From positions 1,426,001 through 1,490,000 of the forward strand of contig NZ_CP015102.1 in assembly GCF_002214485.1 (NCBI RefSeq): DNA of 64,000 bases, read 5' to 3'. Below the pieces are notes generated by a model that searched no databases, was not told where the DNA came from, and worked only from the letters and a program-made list of their open reading frames with translations. Of this stretch, positions 26,313-35,257 are shown piece after piece (position 1 is the first letter of the stretch; each line of letters starts with the position of its first letter). This DNA comes from Thermococcus pacificus (GTDB taxonomy: Archaea; Methanobacteriota_B; Thermococci; Thermococcales; Thermococcaceae). Made by a program: the position numbers and the translations under genes.

Positions 26313-27431
26313 TCACGGTGAGGTTGGTAGTGAGTACTTAACAGTTCCGTTCTCAAGGTCTATCTTTCCGAAGCCGCCGAACTGCTCGGCCATCTCCCTG
26401 TAAGCCGGCTTCCCGACGAGGAAGGTGTATATCTCGTCTGCTTTCTCCGCTGGGTCGACGTCGCTGAAGCGCTCTGGGTAGAGGACCTTTCCGATGTAGT
26501 ATGCATCCGCCAGCGCAGTGCCTATGTTTGTCGTGTAGAAGTTGAACGGGAGCAGGCCGTAGACGTTGCCGTTCTTTATTGCCTTCAGCGAGCTGTAAAA
26601 GTCAGGGTTCTTCCTGTAGTCGTCGAGGAGGAGCTTTAGTCCACCCTCGTCGATGAAGATGTAGTCCGGCTGCCATTCGAGGAGCTTCTCCTTGTCTATT
26701 GAGTGGTGCCCTTTGCCGAGTTCGTCGGCGACGTTATCCGCGCGAACCGCCACGAACGGTGGGTACTTCCCCTCGGTGCTCTCTATGCCGTGGGCGCCTT
26801 TGTAGCCGATCCCACCGACGTAGACCTTCTTGGGCTCCACACCCTCAGTGCGCTTTGAAAGGTCGTCCTGGACGGATTTGATGAAGTTTATGACCTCCTT
26901 CGCCCTTTCTTCCTTTCCGAGTATCCTGCCAGCGAGCTCAAGGGACTTGAAGAGCTCCTCGTCGTCGAAGGTTGCCAGCTCGCCGTAGCTGAGAACCACG
27001 ACCGGAATTCCGGTCTTCTCCTGTATATCGTCGGCGGTCTTCACGTCGACGTAGGTTAGGAATATCACGTCAGGCTTGAGGTTTATCAGGGCCTCGACGT
27101 CAGGCAGCTTGCCAGGCCCGCCGGGGCCTATACTGGGCAGTTCTTTGAGTTCGGGATGGGCTATGATGTAGGGCCTCCCAAAGTTGTAGCGCTTCTCAAA
27201 ATCTTCAACACCAACCACCATGTCGCTAGCGTTGAGGTAGACGATGAGCCTCAATGCCCCTGGCCCAGCGGCGACAACCTTCGTCACCTTCGCCGGCACC
27301 TCGACCGTTCTCCCAAGGGCGTCAGTGACGGTCACGGTCTCCTTACCAGTGCCCCCCGTGTTCATGCTCCCTATGCAGCCGCTGAGGGATACAACCAGCA
27401 CGATGAGGAAAAGGGAAAGTAATTTCCTCAT
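26313..27431 (-). CDS. ABC transporter substrate-binding lipoprotein, metal-chelate type
   Basis: A 372-aa exported binding protein. The N-terminus is a lipoprotein signal: [19 protein letters not shown] with the cysteine at the cleavage site. The mature part has the class III (FecB/BtuF) fold: [66 protein letters not shown]. The last block is like the binding proteins of siderophore, cobalamin or tungstate/nickel-type importers. It starts 2 bases after the FmdE stop region and is the first gene of the transporter part. Confidence 0.92.
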   Translation of the reverse strand: MRKLLSLFLIVLVVSLSGCIGSMNTGGTGKETVTVTDALGRTVEVPAKVTKVVAAGPGALRLIVYLNASDMVVGVEDFEKRYNFGRPYIIAHPELKELPSIGPGGPGKLPDVEALINLKPDVIFLTYVDVKTADDIQEKTGIPVVVLSYGELATFDDEELFKSLELAGRILGKEERAKEVINFIKSVQDDLSKRTEGVEPKKVYVGGIGYKGAHGIESTEGKYPPFVAVRADNVADELGKGHHSIDKEKLLEWQPDYIFIDEGGLKLLLDDYRKNPDFYSSLKAIKNGNVYGLLPFNFYTTNIGTALADAYYIGKVLYPERFSDVDPAEKADEIYTFLVGKPAYREMAEQFGGFGKIDLENGTVKYSLPTSP

Positions 27432-27432
27432 T

Positions 27433-28125
27433 TCACTCCATCCCTCCGAGTTCGATTATCCCCCTGCCGACCACGCCGAGGTACCTCTCCCCGGCACAGC
27501 GGAGGCAGAAGGTCTCTCCATCGACGTGGACAGCTCTCGTCTCCATGACGAGTTCACCGCACTTCGAGCAGCGCACGCTATCGAATATGGGCGCCTGCTC
27601 TATCGGCGGCACTTTAACGCGCTCGACCTTGAACTCCTCCCTCGGCAGGTGGAGCATTCTGTGAGCGGCTTCCTCCCAGAGCTCCCTGAGTTTTGCCCTC
27701 TCCTCCGGAGTTCCCCTTCTTTCCCGGATGACTTTGTTGAAGAGCTCCCTCGCCCCGGGTGGGTAGTACCGGGCCAGCCTCTCCGCGTCTGCGTAGATTC
27801 TCACCCCTTCCCACGTAGAGCGCTTCACGAGCGTCAAGGCAGTCTTTCCAAGGTCGAGATAGATCAGCGAGTTATTCCCGAGGGTGCAGCCCGTCGTAAC
27901 TTGCACGCCGTCCGTGAAGCAGCTGTTCACCTCGACTATCGCGAGAATGCTCTCATCAACGCTGCCGGAGTAGTCGAGCCTTTTGACGCCGAGTTCCTCC
28001 ATCGCCAGGAGGGAGGCCCTTATCCCGAGCGCGAGGTAGGGGCAGACGTGCCCGTGGAATTCCCTCGCGTACTCGAGGATGCCCTCGGCGTCCCTCTCCT
28101 CAACGAGCCTGTTGAGCGTGAGCAT
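27433..28125 (-). CDS. FmdE-family protein with C-terminal zinc finger
   Basis: A 230-aa protein. The N-terminal domain has [20 protein letters not shown] and [20 protein letters not shown], the signature of FmdE, named from the molybdenum formylmethanofuran dehydrogenase operon. The conserved His and Cys are probably metal ligands. The C-terminus holds [20 protein letters not shown]...CLRC, a treble-clef-like zinc finger. Thermococcales do not make methane, so the role is unknown; FmdE proteins often accompany metal transport genes, as here. ATG 28125 follows GGTGAT. It lies between nikR and the ABC genes on the same strand. Confidence 0.88.
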   Translation of the reverse strand: MLTLNRLVEERDAEGILEYAREFHGHVCPYLALGIRASLLAMEELGVKRLDYSGSVDESILAIVEVNSCFTDGVQVTTGCTLGNNSLIYLDLGKTALTLVKRSTWEGVRIYADAERLARYYPPGARELFNKVIRERRGTPEERAKLRELWEEAAHRMLHLPREEFKVERVKVPPIEQAPIFDSVRCSKCGELVMETRAVHVDGETFCLRCAGERYLGVVGRGIIELGGME

Positions 28126-28257
28126 GGTATCACCAATTTCGGATAAAGTAGCACGATTTTTAACAGTTTTCTAATCTGGGTGTTATTAACCGGAGGTTGC
28201 AAACGTCTAGCCCATGAAGAACTCCAAAAGGAGAAATAAAGACCGCCCCAGCAAACC

Positions 28258-28677
28258 CTAAACCGGCTCCTTTCCGGTTCCGGTCATGACGAGCTTGCCG
28301 TGCTTTACCCCTTTCAGGCTCAACAGCCTGTCCGCTATCTCCTTTATCCTGCTCGCCTTTCCCTTGACGATAACGACCTCAAGACAGTTGTGCTCGTCCA
28401 TGTGGACGTGGAGGCTCGAGACCACTTCATCTATGTACTCATGCTGCAGATCAAGGAGTTCCTTCACAACGTCGACCTCGTCGGGGTTGTAGAGCAAGGT
28501 TATTGTCCCGGCCACTTCAGCGTCGCCCTGCTCCCACTCGTGCCTGACTATGAAGTCGCGCATCATATCGCGTATGGCCTCGCTCCTGTTGACGTAGCCC
28601 TTCTCCTCTATTATACGGTCGAACTTCTCAAGAAGCTCCTCAGGAACGGAGACACCGAAACGTATTACACCTATGAT
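28258..28677 (-). CDS. nikR: Nickel-responsive regulator NikR, apparently starting at a non-canonical ATC codon
   Basis: NikR is a ribbon-helix-helix repressor with an ACT-like nickel-binding domain. The RHH part reads [20 protein letters not shown] followed by [19 protein letters not shown]. The nickel-binding part contains [20 protein letters not shown], with the His/His/Cys ligands. Codons from the in-frame TGA (28681-28683) onward contain no ATG, GTG or TTG until the Met-Met at 28566, which lies inside the RHH domain. GGGAGGT (28684-28690) sits 6 bases before ATC 28675-28677, so ATC (or the next codon ATA) seems to be the start. A start at 28566 would remove the DNA-binding strand. Confidence 0.85.
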   Translation of the reverse strand: MIGVIRFGVSVPEELLEKFDRIIEEKGYVNRSEAIRDMMRDFIVRHEWEQGDAEVAGTITLLYNPDEVDVVKELLDLQHEYIDEVVSSLHVHMDEHNCLEVVIVKGKASRIKEIADRLLSLKGVKHGKLVMTGTGKEPV

Positions 28678-28765
28678 ACGTCAACCTCCCTTTCAAGTTT
28701 AGTGCAACCTTCGGCTTTGAACGTCTACCTTTTGGGGGATTGCGGAGCCACGAATTCTCCTTAGG

Positions 28766-29306
28766 TCACCCTTCGTGTTCACGTTGAAGAAGCTCCCCCC
28801 ACCTCTCCGGGAGCGCCTCTATCTCGACATAGCAGACGTCGCTCTCCCTTATTGCCTGGTTTAGTAGGTAGCTACCTCTGCCAAGGGCTTCCTCAAGAAC
28901 TCCGCGGAACTCCACAGAGTAGGTTGCGTGGAGCGGTTCGAGGTAACCGTTGCTCCATCTGGGATGCACGCGAGTTTTTTGGTCCCACAAAAGCGCTCTA
29001 TGAGGTGGTCAATGAACTCCAGGACTAGAGGGGCATGTCCTCTGCCACCACGAAGGCATCCCTCACTACAAGGGCAGTGTATCCCCCATCGACCCACTGT
29101 GAGTTCGTCCACCACCATCTCGTAGCCGAACTGCTCCAGATTTCTCCTGTTGCCTGGGGAACCCACGAGGACGATTTTCTCTATCCTCCTCGCCTTCTCC
29201 AGACGCTCAAGTGCGTGGAGCAGGAAGGGCTTACCGTTAACTTTGAAAAGAACTTGTTTTCCTCGAAACACTCTCCCCTTCCGCCGGCAAGCACGGCGCC
29301 TATCAT
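28766..29306 (-). pseudogene. mobA: Decayed molybdenum cofactor guanylyltransferase (mobA-like)
   Basis: MobA attaches GMP to molybdopterin. From ATG 29306 (complement) the frame reads MIGAVLAGGRGE, the nucleotidyltransferase start, then shifts. The next frame gives KVNGKPFLLHALERLEKARR and IVLVGSPGNRRNLEQFGYEM. A further frame gives TALVVRDAFVVAEDMP, and the last gives PRWSNGYLEPLHATYSVEFR, ending at 28766. At least four frame changes are needed, so no functional protein can be made. The first shift lies in a G-run (GGGG). The order of motifs matches intact MobA-like proteins of about 195 aa. Confidence 0.8.
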
Positions 29307-29348
29307 CCTTCCCCAACAAAGGATGGGGGAAGGGTTATAAGCGTGGCC

Positions 29349-29663
29349 CTACAGCCGCGCCAGCTCCTCGAACCTTACCAGCACCTCCTCTTTGCTCCTT
29401 ATCAGGTTCTGCCTCGCCACCTCCCTCCCGTCCTTTAGATAGATCAGCGTCGGGACGTTGAGGACGTCAAAGCGGCTCACGAGGTCATTCCACTCCTCCG
29501 CGTTTACGTGGAGTATCCTAATCTCCGAGAACTCTCTGCTGACATCCTCAATAAAGCTCTCGACGAGCCTGCACGGTGGACAGCCGGGGATGGAGAACCA
29601 GAGTACGACCTTTCCGCTTTCGAAGTCGGTTTTTCCGTCGTATTCAACTATCAACTTATGCAC
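29349..29663 (-). CDS. Thioredoxin-like protein in copA operon
   Basis: A protein of about 101-104 aa with thioredoxin fold. The active site is FSIPGCPPCRLVESFIEDVS (CPPC) and the cis-proline motif is FDVLNVPTLIYLKDG. It begins 24 bases after the copA stop, so the two are probably cotranscribed. A role in keeping copper-binding cysteines reduced is an inference. GTG 29663 opens the frame, but GGAGGTG lies too close to it. TTG 29654, giving MIVEYDG, has better spacing and matches the usual N-terminus. Confidence 0.87.
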   Translation of the reverse strand: MHKLIVEYDGKTDFESGKVVLWFSIPGCPPCRLVESFIEDVSREFSEIRILHVNAEEWNDLVSRFDVLNVPTLIYLKDGREVARQNLIRSKEEVLVRFEELARL

Positions 29664-29687
29664 CTCCGCGAAATAGGAATAGAGGGC

Positions 29688-32096
29688 TTAGATTTTGGCC
29701 CTCTTGAGCAGGAGCGAGTTTGTAACGACGCTCACGCTGCTCATGCTCATCGCCCCAGCGGCCCACTCCGGCCTGAACTCTATCCCGAAGAGGATGAAGG
29801 CCAGACCGGCGGCGAAGGGTATGAGTATCGTGTTGTAGAACATCGCCCAGAAGATGTTCTGCTTTATCTTCCCGAGGGTCTTCTGGCTGAGCTTTATAGC
29901 TCTCACCACGTCCCTTGGATCGTTCCTCATGAGAACTATGTCGCCGCTCTCCATCGCTATGTCGGTCGCGTTTCCAACGGCTATGCCGATGTCGGCCTGG
30001 GCCAAGGCTGGTGCGTCGTTTATGCCGTCCCCAACGAAGACCACTATCTCCCCTTTTTCCTGGAGCTTTTTCACTTCGTTGGCCTTCTCGCCCGGCATAA
30101 CCTCCGCGAGGACGTAATCCACGCCAAGAACCCTTCCTATCGCCTCGGCCGTTCTCCTGTTGTCGCCGGTTATCATACCCACCTTCTTGCCCATCCTGTG
30201 GAGCTCCTCTATGACCTCTTTGGCGCCTTCCTTTATCGTGTCCGCTATGCCGAGGACTCCAGTTATTTTCCCGTCCACCGCAACTATTACGGCCGTCTTC
30301 GCCTCGTTCTCAAGCTTTCTCAGGGTTTCCTCGACTTCATCGAGGTTTAGGCCACTCTCAACCATGAGCTTCCTGTTGCCCGCCAAGACCTCCCTTCCGC
30401 TGACTACTGCCCTAACGCCCTTCCCTGTTATCGCTTCAAACTTCTCGGGCTCCTCAAGCTCAAGGCCGAGTTCCTCAGCCTTCCTCACCACAGCCTCGCC
30501 GAGCGGGTGCTCGGAGCGCCTCTCGGCAGAGGCAACCAGCTTTAAAAGCTCTTTCTCGTCCATCCCGAAGGTTATGACGTCCGTAACCTCGGGCTGGCCT
30601 CTGGTGAGCGTCCCGGTCTTGTCGAAGAGGACAACCGTCGCCTTCCTCGCTATCTCGAGCACCTCACCGTTCTTGATGAGTATGCCCATCTCGGCCCCCT
30701 TGCCCATGCCGACCGTTAGAGCGGTTGGAGTTGCCAGTCCGAAGGCGCAGGGGCACGCTATAACCAGAACGCTGAGGAGCGTCGTGAACGCGAAGAGGAG
30801 AGGCTTACCCGCCACGAAGTACCAGTAGGCAAAGGAGAGGAGCGCTATGGTAAGCACGGCAGGGATGAAGTAGGTCACTATTTTGTCCGCCAGCCTTTGT
30901 ATCGGCGGCTTCGTGTTTTGAGCCTCCTCGACGAGCCTTATTATCCCGGCCAGAACCGTGTCCCTGCCCACGCGCTTCGCCTCGATTTTGAGGACGGAGT
31001 TCTTGTTTATCGTTCCGCCTATGACCTCGTCGCCCTCCCGCTTGAGGCCGGGCACCGGCTCGCCGGTTATCATGGACTCGTCAACGTAGCTCTCCCCCTC
31101 AAGGACGATGCCATCAACCGGAATCCTCTCGCCGGGCTTCACTATGACGACGTCGCCCACCTTAACCTCGCTTATCGGGACTTCAACCTCCTCCCCGTCC
31201 CTCAGGACGGTGGCCTTCTTCGCCTGAAGGCCTATCAGCTTCTTTATTGCCTCGCTCGTCCTTCCTTTGGCCCTCGTTTCGAGGTACCTCCCAAGGAGCA
31301 GGAAGGCCATGAGCAGGACGCTCGCCTCGTAGAAGTTGAATTCCTTGGGGATTATTCCAACGGTCGCCAAAACGCTCGCAAAGTATGCCGAGCCTATGCC
31401 GAGGGAGTACATGACCTCCATCGTCAAATTCTTATGCCTGAGCGAGGAGAGGGCCTTCCCGAATATCCCCCTGCCGGCGTAGGCTATTGCAAGCGTCGCC
31501 AGAACGAACTGAAGCGGCATCAGGTAGGGTATCTCGAGCCCGAAGCGACCGGCCTGCATTGAGGCGAAGAGCGCTATCCCTATGCCCCACGCGACGGCCA
31601 GCTTCCTCTTCATGTCCCTTAGGGTTTTCTCCCTCAGTTCCCTCTCGACGTCGTGCGTTTCTTCTCCCTCCACGCCGATGAACTGGTAGCCCACGCTCTC
31701 GATGGCCTTTTTGATGTCCTCAATGTCAACCACGCTCGGGTCGTAGCTTACCCTGGCCGTCTCGGTTCCCAGGTTTACGCTGGCCTCAAGAACGCCGGGG
31801 AGCTCTTTGAGCGCGGCCTCTATCGTCTTGACGCACATGGCGCACGTCATTCCGCCGATTTTGAGGACTACGTCTTTCCTCTCGCGCACCACGGTGTAGC
31901 CGACGTCCTCGATGGCCTTGATGATTTGATTCAGGCCCACTTCCGACTCGTCGAACTTCACAAGGACCGTTTCGGTCCCCAGGTTTGCCCTGGCGTCTTT
32001 AACGCCCGGAAGCTCCTTGAGGGCCATCTCTATGGTTTTAACGCACATCGCACAGGTCATGCCGCTGACCTTGAGAGTGATCTCCATTTTCTTCAC
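29688..32096 (-). CDS. copA: Copper-translocating P1B-type ATPase
   Basis: An 802-aa P-type ATPase exporting Cu(I). Two N-terminal HMA domains each carry [12 protein letters not shown] (residues about 13 and 83). Eight helices follow; helix 6 has the copper-selective [14 protein letters not shown]. The phosphorylation loop is [11 protein letters not shown], with the TITGEPVPG hinge, SEHPLGEA (HP motif) and [14 protein letters not shown]. The first HMA begins within 10 residues of the start. It is divergent from copR across a 99-base intergenic region holding both promoters. The downstream thioredoxin gene is in the same transcription unit. Confidence 0.97.
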   Translation of the reverse strand: MKKMEITLKVSGMTCAMCVKTIEMALKELPGVKDARANLGTETVLVKFDESEVGLNQIIKAIEDVGYTVVRERKDVVLKIGGMTCAMCVKTIEAALKELPGVLEASVNLGTETARVSYDPSVVDIEDIKKAIESVGYQFIGVEGEETHDVERELREKTLRDMKRKLAVAWGIGIALFASMQAGRFGLEIPYLMPLQFVLATLAIAYAGRGIFGKALSSLRHKNLTMEVMYSLGIGSAYFASVLATVGIIPKEFNFYEASVLLMAFLLLGRYLETRAKGRTSEAIKKLIGLQAKKATVLRDGEEVEVPISEVKVGDVVIVKPGERIPVDGIVLEGESYVDESMITGEPVPGLKREGDEVIGGTINKNSVLKIEAKRVGRDTVLAGIIRLVEEAQNTKPPIQRLADKIVTYFIPAVLTIALLSFAYWYFVAGKPLLFAFTTLLSVLVIACPCAFGLATPTALTVGMGKGAEMGILIKNGEVLEIARKATVVLFDKTGTLTRGQPEVTDVITFGMDEKELLKLVASAERRSEHPLGEAVVRKAEELGLELEEPEKFEAITGKGVRAVVSGREVLAGNRKLMVESGLNLDEVEETLRKLENEAKTAVIVAVDGKITGVLGIADTIKEGAKEVIEELHRMGKKVGMITGDNRRTAEAIGRVLGVDYVLAEVMPGEKANEVKKLQEKGEIVVFVGDGINDAPALAQADIGIAVGNATDIAMESGDIVLMRNDPRDVVRAIKLSQKTLGKIKQNIFWAMFYNTILIPFAAGLAFILFGIEFRPEWAAGAMSMSSVSVVTNSLLLKRAKI

Positions 32097-32136
32097 CTGT
32101 TAGTTACTACGTTGCCGGCTTTATTGGGGTTATTTT

Positions 32137-32160
32137 TTACAATCTGGAAAGCAGAACCGG
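32137..32160. promoter_or_regulatory. Candidate CopR operator between copA and copR
   Basis: AATCTGGAAAGCAGAA (32141-32156) contains an inverted repeat TCTG-N5-CAGA (TCTG 32143-32146, CAGA 32152-32155). The copR TATA box, AATTTTTATAG at about 32163-32173, begins a few bases after it. The CAATCTG half also occurs in the promoters of the exported His/Met-rich protein gene and, in altered form, of the SHOCT and HMA genes. Binding by CopR is inferred. Confidence 0.45.
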
Positions 32161-32195
32161 AGAATTTTTATAGTTTGGAACCAAGTTGGACGGGG

Positions 32196-32801
32196 ATGGA
32201 CGTGAAGATGGACGAACTCGACCTGAAGCTCATCTACCTTTTGATGGACGACTCGCGGCTTAGCATCTCGGAGCTGGCGGAAAGGCTCGGCGTGAGCAGG
32301 CCGACCGTTCGGGCGAGGCTTGAGAAGCTGGAGAAGGAGGGGGTAATCCAGGGCTACACCGTAAAGCTCAACCCCGAGCTCCTCAGGGCGCACAACGTCG
32401 TCGCGCTCATCGTGAAGACGGATGAGCCCGAGAAGATGAACGAGTTCGAGGAGATAATCGAGATAAACCGCTTCACGAGCAGGAAGTACCTCATAAAGAT
32501 AGCCGTTGAAAACATGGAAGAGCTCAGAAAGGTTATCGAGGGAGCCGGTTTCGAGGTCATCGAGATAATGCCCATTCTGGGGAGCGTGGAGAGGAAGAAC
32601 CCACCGAAGGTCAAGGTGCCCTTCAAGTGCGACTACTGCGGGAAGGAAATAGTCGGGGAGCCCATAGTATACAAATACCGCAACAAGGTCTACTTCTTCT
32701 GCTGCCCGACCTGTCTGAGGGAGTTCAGGAAGACGAGGGAAAGCATAGAAAAGTTCAAGCCGAAGGAAGAAGGAAGCGCCCACGAAGGGCACTCCCAGTG
32801 A
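32196..32801 (+). CDS. copR: Copper-responsive Lrp/AsnC-type regulator with C-terminal TRASH domain
   Basis: A 201-aa regulator. The N-terminal winged helix is of AsnC type (LDLKLIYLLMDDSRLSISEL, GVSRPTVRARLEKLEKEGVI) and is followed by a RAM-like domain. The C-terminal TRASH domain binds metal: CDYCGKEIVGEPIVYKYRNK...FFCCPTCLREF. The Lrp-TRASH architecture is the archaeal copper sensor CopR/CopT; in Thermococcus it controls copA. ATG 32196 and ATG 32208 are both possible. The TATA box at about 32165-32172 would make a transcript start close to 32196, so the mRNA may be nearly leaderless. The C-terminal tail is His-rich (AHEGHSQ). Confidence 0.93.
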   Translation: MDVKMDELDLKLIYLLMDDSRLSISELAERLGVSRPTVRARLEKLEKEGVIQGYTVKLNPELLRAHNVVALIVKTDEPEKMNEFEEIIEINRFTSRKYLIKIAVENMEELRKVIEGAGFEVIEIMPILGSVERKNPPKVKVPFKCDYCGKEIVGEPIVYKYRNKVYFFCCPTCLREFRKTRESIEKFKPKEEGSAHEGHSQ

Positions 32802-32871
32802 GGAATGGTCTATCACTCCTCTCCATCTTCCTCGATACCCATGTACCTCTCGCAGGCCTCGTGCATCTCCT

Positions 32872-33162
32872 TTATTTCTTTCCAGTCAATACCATGTGCT
32901 CCTCCATCTCGGCCTCCATTTCCTCATGGATTTCCGTGAAGTTGCCGCTGACCATGTAGTCCTGCATCTGCGCGTACATCTCGTCGTCAATCATGCCGTA
33001 GCCCATCATTCCACCGTGCATGCCATAGCCGCCCATTGGGCCGAAGCCCCAGCGCAGGTCGGTTTTCTCGGCTATGTCGAATCCTCCACTGTGTGCCATC
33101 CCCAGGGGAACGGCTATGAGCGCCCCTATGAGGAGCCCTATGAAGAGCGACTTCCACTCCAT
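32872..33162 (-). CDS. Exported His/Met-rich protein, probable copper binder (3' end frameshifted)
   Basis: A 96-aa protein with an N-terminal signal or anchor (SLFIGLLIGALIAVPLGMA) and a Met/His/Gly-rich segment GPMGGYGMHGGMMGYGMIDD, suited to Cu(I) binding outside the membrane. The frame stops at TAA 32872-32874 after HMVLTGKK. One extra G in the run before it would give HMGIDWKEIKEMHEACERYM and a stop at 32813-32815. That ending fits the amphipathic, Cys/His/Met-containing style of the rest, so a one-base deletion is likely. The promoter carries the shared 20-bp element (33218-33237). Confidence 0.75.
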   Translation of the reverse strand: MEWKSLFIGLLIGALIAVPLGMAHSGGFDIAEKTDLRWGFGPMGGYGMHGGMMGYGMIDDEMYAQMQDYMVSGNFTEIHEEMEAEMEEHMVLTGKK

Positions 33163-33217
33163 TCCGCATCACCTCTTGCGTTGTTTCCATAGGGCGGTCA
33201 GTCGGAAGGAATAATAT

Positions 33218-33237
33218 GCTTATTATTCGCAGATTGG
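33218..33237 (-). promoter_or_regulatory. Shared 20-bp promoter element, copy A
   Basis: The plus-strand sequence is GCTTATTATTCGCAGATTGG, located 56-75 bases before the start of the exported His/Met-rich gene. It agrees with copies at 33681 and 44595 in the consensus GCTTATYRTTSNCAGAWWGG without gaps. Likely a binding site for a common metal-responsive regulator, CopR being the obvious candidate. Confidence 0.65.
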
Positions 33238-33339
33238 CAACCAAAAAGGTTGATTTTTTCAGGAATGAAAAGATGAAGTCGTAATTTGCGTTGCCAGTTG
33301 AAGGCATTCAAAAAGAAGAAATAATAAAGCGGTAAGATG

Positions 33340-33639
33340 TCACTCTTTCAGAAGCTTTCTTCTCCGCCTTTCGTACTCTTTGTCGTCTATCTCGCCACGT
33401 GCGTACTTCTCGTCGAGGATCTCAAGCGCCCTTCTCCTTGAGCTCCTGTTCCCACCTGAGCCCTGCTCGGAGAGCCACTTCACCAGCCACGCTATACCCA
33501 CTATCACGGCTACCCAGAAGATGACCATGAACAGCATCCCAAACCAGCCAAACCAGCCGAATCCCATCATGTCGTGCCACCCCCATGTTCCTTCTCCAAC
33601 GTGGGCCAGGAATTCATTTCCAACGCTTTCAAACATCAT
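33340..33639 (-). CDS. SHOCT domain membrane protein
   Basis: A 99-aa protein. Residues about 30-55 form one hydrophobic helix ([20 protein letters not shown]) preceded by a Trp/Met/Gly-rich stretch ([16 protein letters not shown]). The C-terminus is a SHOCT domain ([29 protein letters not shown]), a short domain thought to mediate oligomerisation and common in copper-linked bacterial and archaeal loci. The promoter holds copy B of the 20-bp element, so it is probably co-regulated with the exported His/Met-rich protein. Confidence 0.85.
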   Translation of the reverse strand: MMFESVGNEFLAHVGEGTWGWHDMMGFGWFGWFGMLFMVIFWVAVIVGIAWLVKWLSEQGSGGNRSSRRRALEILDEKYARGEIDDKEYERRRRKLLKE

Positions 33640-33680
33640 TCTGATACCTCCAGTGGCCTCTCAGTGGGAAAGGCTATAGG

Positions 33681-33700
33681 GCTTATTATTGACAGATAGG
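33681..33700 (-). promoter_or_regulatory. Shared 20-bp promoter element, copy B
   Basis: The plus-strand sequence is GCTTATTATTGACAGATAGG, 42-61 bases before the start of the SHOCT gene. It is identical to copy A at 17 of 20 positions with no gap, although the flanking DNA is otherwise different. Confidence 0.65.
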
Positions 33701-33829
33701 AAAGGTCCTCAAGGAAATTTTTACACAATATAAAGCAAATAACGGGAAAAACTTTATATCTGCCGGCACAACCTCCGCGAAGGGCCAAGGTTGGGCATTG
33801 GCTCTCCGAAACGCTTAAATTTAATAACG

Positions 33830-33844
33830 TGATATTTAATATCA
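33830..33844. promoter_or_regulatory. Palindrome at the start of the AAA ATPase gene
   Basis: TGATATT-T-AATATCA is a perfect 7-bp inverted repeat with a one-base spacer. It lies 8-15 bases after the TATA-like TTAAATTTAATA and ends at the A of the start codon. A protein bound there would block transcription, so it may be an operator. Confidence 0.45.
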
Positions 33845-35211
33845 TGATACTAAAGTTCATTGACCGCGAACCTGAACTCAAGACCCTTGAAGGGCTCTAC
33901 GCCCAGGACAGGGCCCAGTTGGTGCTCATCTACGGGCGAAGGAGGATCGGGAAAACGGAGCTTGTGAAGCAGTTCATCAAGGGGAGGCAGAGCTTTTATT
34001 TCCTGGCAAGAAAGGAGCCGATGGAGCTTGAGCTCGACCGCCTGCTCAGGAGCTTCAACAGGAAGTTCAACGTCTTCATAGAGGCCCGAAACCTGGAGGA
34101 GTTCTTTGAAGAGGTTAGAAAGTTTGGGAAGCTGATCTTCGTTATAGACGAGTTCCCCTACTGGGTCGAGAAGAACAAGTCCATCCCCTCCACTTTTCAG
34201 TACATCTGGGACGAAATACTCATGGACTCGAAAATCATGCTGATCCTCATGGGTTCCTCGATATCCACAATGGAGAGCCTGATGAGCTACAAGAACCCCC
34301 TGTACGGGAGGAGGACGGCGCAGATTAAGCTTTCCACACTCGGATTTTTCCACCTTCGGGAAGCGTTTCCCCGCTACTCCTGGGAGGACCTCGTGAAGGT
34401 CTATGGAACCATAGACGGCATCCCCGCGTACCTCCAGTACTTCGACGACTCCATGAGCGTCGAAGAGAACATAGAGCGCAACTTTTACAGCAGGGTGAGC
34501 ATCCTCTACGAGGACGCCGAGAGACTCCTGAAAGACGAGCTGAGGGAGCCGGTGACGTACCTCAACATACTCAGAGCGATAAACGAGGGGAAGACAAAGC
34601 TCACAGAGATAGCCAGCGAGACGAAAGTCGCGGTGACCAACCTGCCGAAGTACCTGAAGACCCTCGAAACACTCGACCTCGTTTACAAGGAGTTTCCGGT
34701 GACGGTTAGGCAGAGGCGGAGGTTTGGCATCTACAGGGTTAAGGACTTCTACTACCGCTTCTGGCTCCGCTTCGTGTATCCCTACAGGGACGACATTGAG
34801 ATTGGGGCGATAAGCTTTGATGACCTCAGGAAGGACTTCAACGTATACCTTGGCGAGGTCTTTGAGAGGGTTGCCAGAGAGTTCCTGATGGCGCTTAACG
34901 CAAAGGGCAAGCTGCCGTTCAGGTTCACGAAGATAGGGCGGTGGTGGGACAAGGGGGAGGAGATAGACCTCGTGGCTGTGAACAGCTTAACCAATGAGGC
35001 CGGTTTCTTTGAGGCAAAATGGAAAGAGCTCTCCCGTAGAGAGGCTCTCAGGGTTCTCAGGAGGCTGGAGGAGAAGAGCGAGATGGTCAACATCAAAGGG
35101 GAGAAGAGGTACCACGGGCTTATCGCAAGGCACGTTGAGGACAAGGAGGGGCTGAGGGAGGAGGGATACCTGGTCTTTGACATTGGAGACTTTCACAGGA
35201 CAATAGGCTAG
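33844..35211 (+). CDS. Archaeal AAA-type ATPase (PF01637) with C-terminal DUF234 nuclease-like domain
   Basis: A 455-aa member of the archaeal ATPase family typical of Thermococcales. The N-terminus is MILKFIDREPELKTLEGLYA, Walker A IYGRRRIGKTELVKQF, Walker B FVIDEFPYW, and a sensor-like LMGSSISTMESL follows. A winged helix is seen at about 250-300. The C-terminal DUF234 part has GRWWDKGEEIDLVAVN...AGFFEAKWKE, an E-x-D-x(n)-E-x-K pattern like restriction-type nuclease folds. Function in the cell is unknown; mobile-element or toxin-like roles have been suggested. GTG 33829 is also in frame, but ATG 33844 fits the TATA position. Confidence 0.87.
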   Translation: MILKFIDREPELKTLEGLYAQDRAQLVLIYGRRRIGKTELVKQFIKGRQSFYFLARKEPMELELDRLLRSFNRKFNVFIEARNLEEFFEEVRKFGKLIFVIDEFPYWVEKNKSIPSTFQYIWDEILMDSKIMLILMGSSISTMESLMSYKNPLYGRRTAQIKLSTLGFFHLREAFPRYSWEDLVKVYGTIDGIPAYLQYFDDSMSVEENIERNFYSRVSILYEDAERLLKDELREPVTYLNILRAINEGKTKLTEIASETKVAVTNLPKYLKTLETLDLVYKEFPVTVRQRRRFGIYRVKDFYYRFWLRFVYPYRDDIEIGAISFDDLRKDFNVYLGEVFERVAREFLMALNAKGKLPFRFTKIGRWWDKGEEIDLVAVNSLTNEAGFFEAKWKELSRREALRVLRRLEEKSEMVNIKGEKRYHGLIARHVEDKEGLREEGYLVFDIGDFHRTIG

Positions 35212-35257
35212 CACGAATTTATACATTTGCATTCATAATGTTTCTCAATACTGCTAT

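Noticed and set aside
28258-28566. NikR starting at ATG 28566
   Set aside because: This start would cut off the RHH beta strand and first helix, which are clearly encoded in the same frame upstream with a ribosome binding site before ATC 28677.
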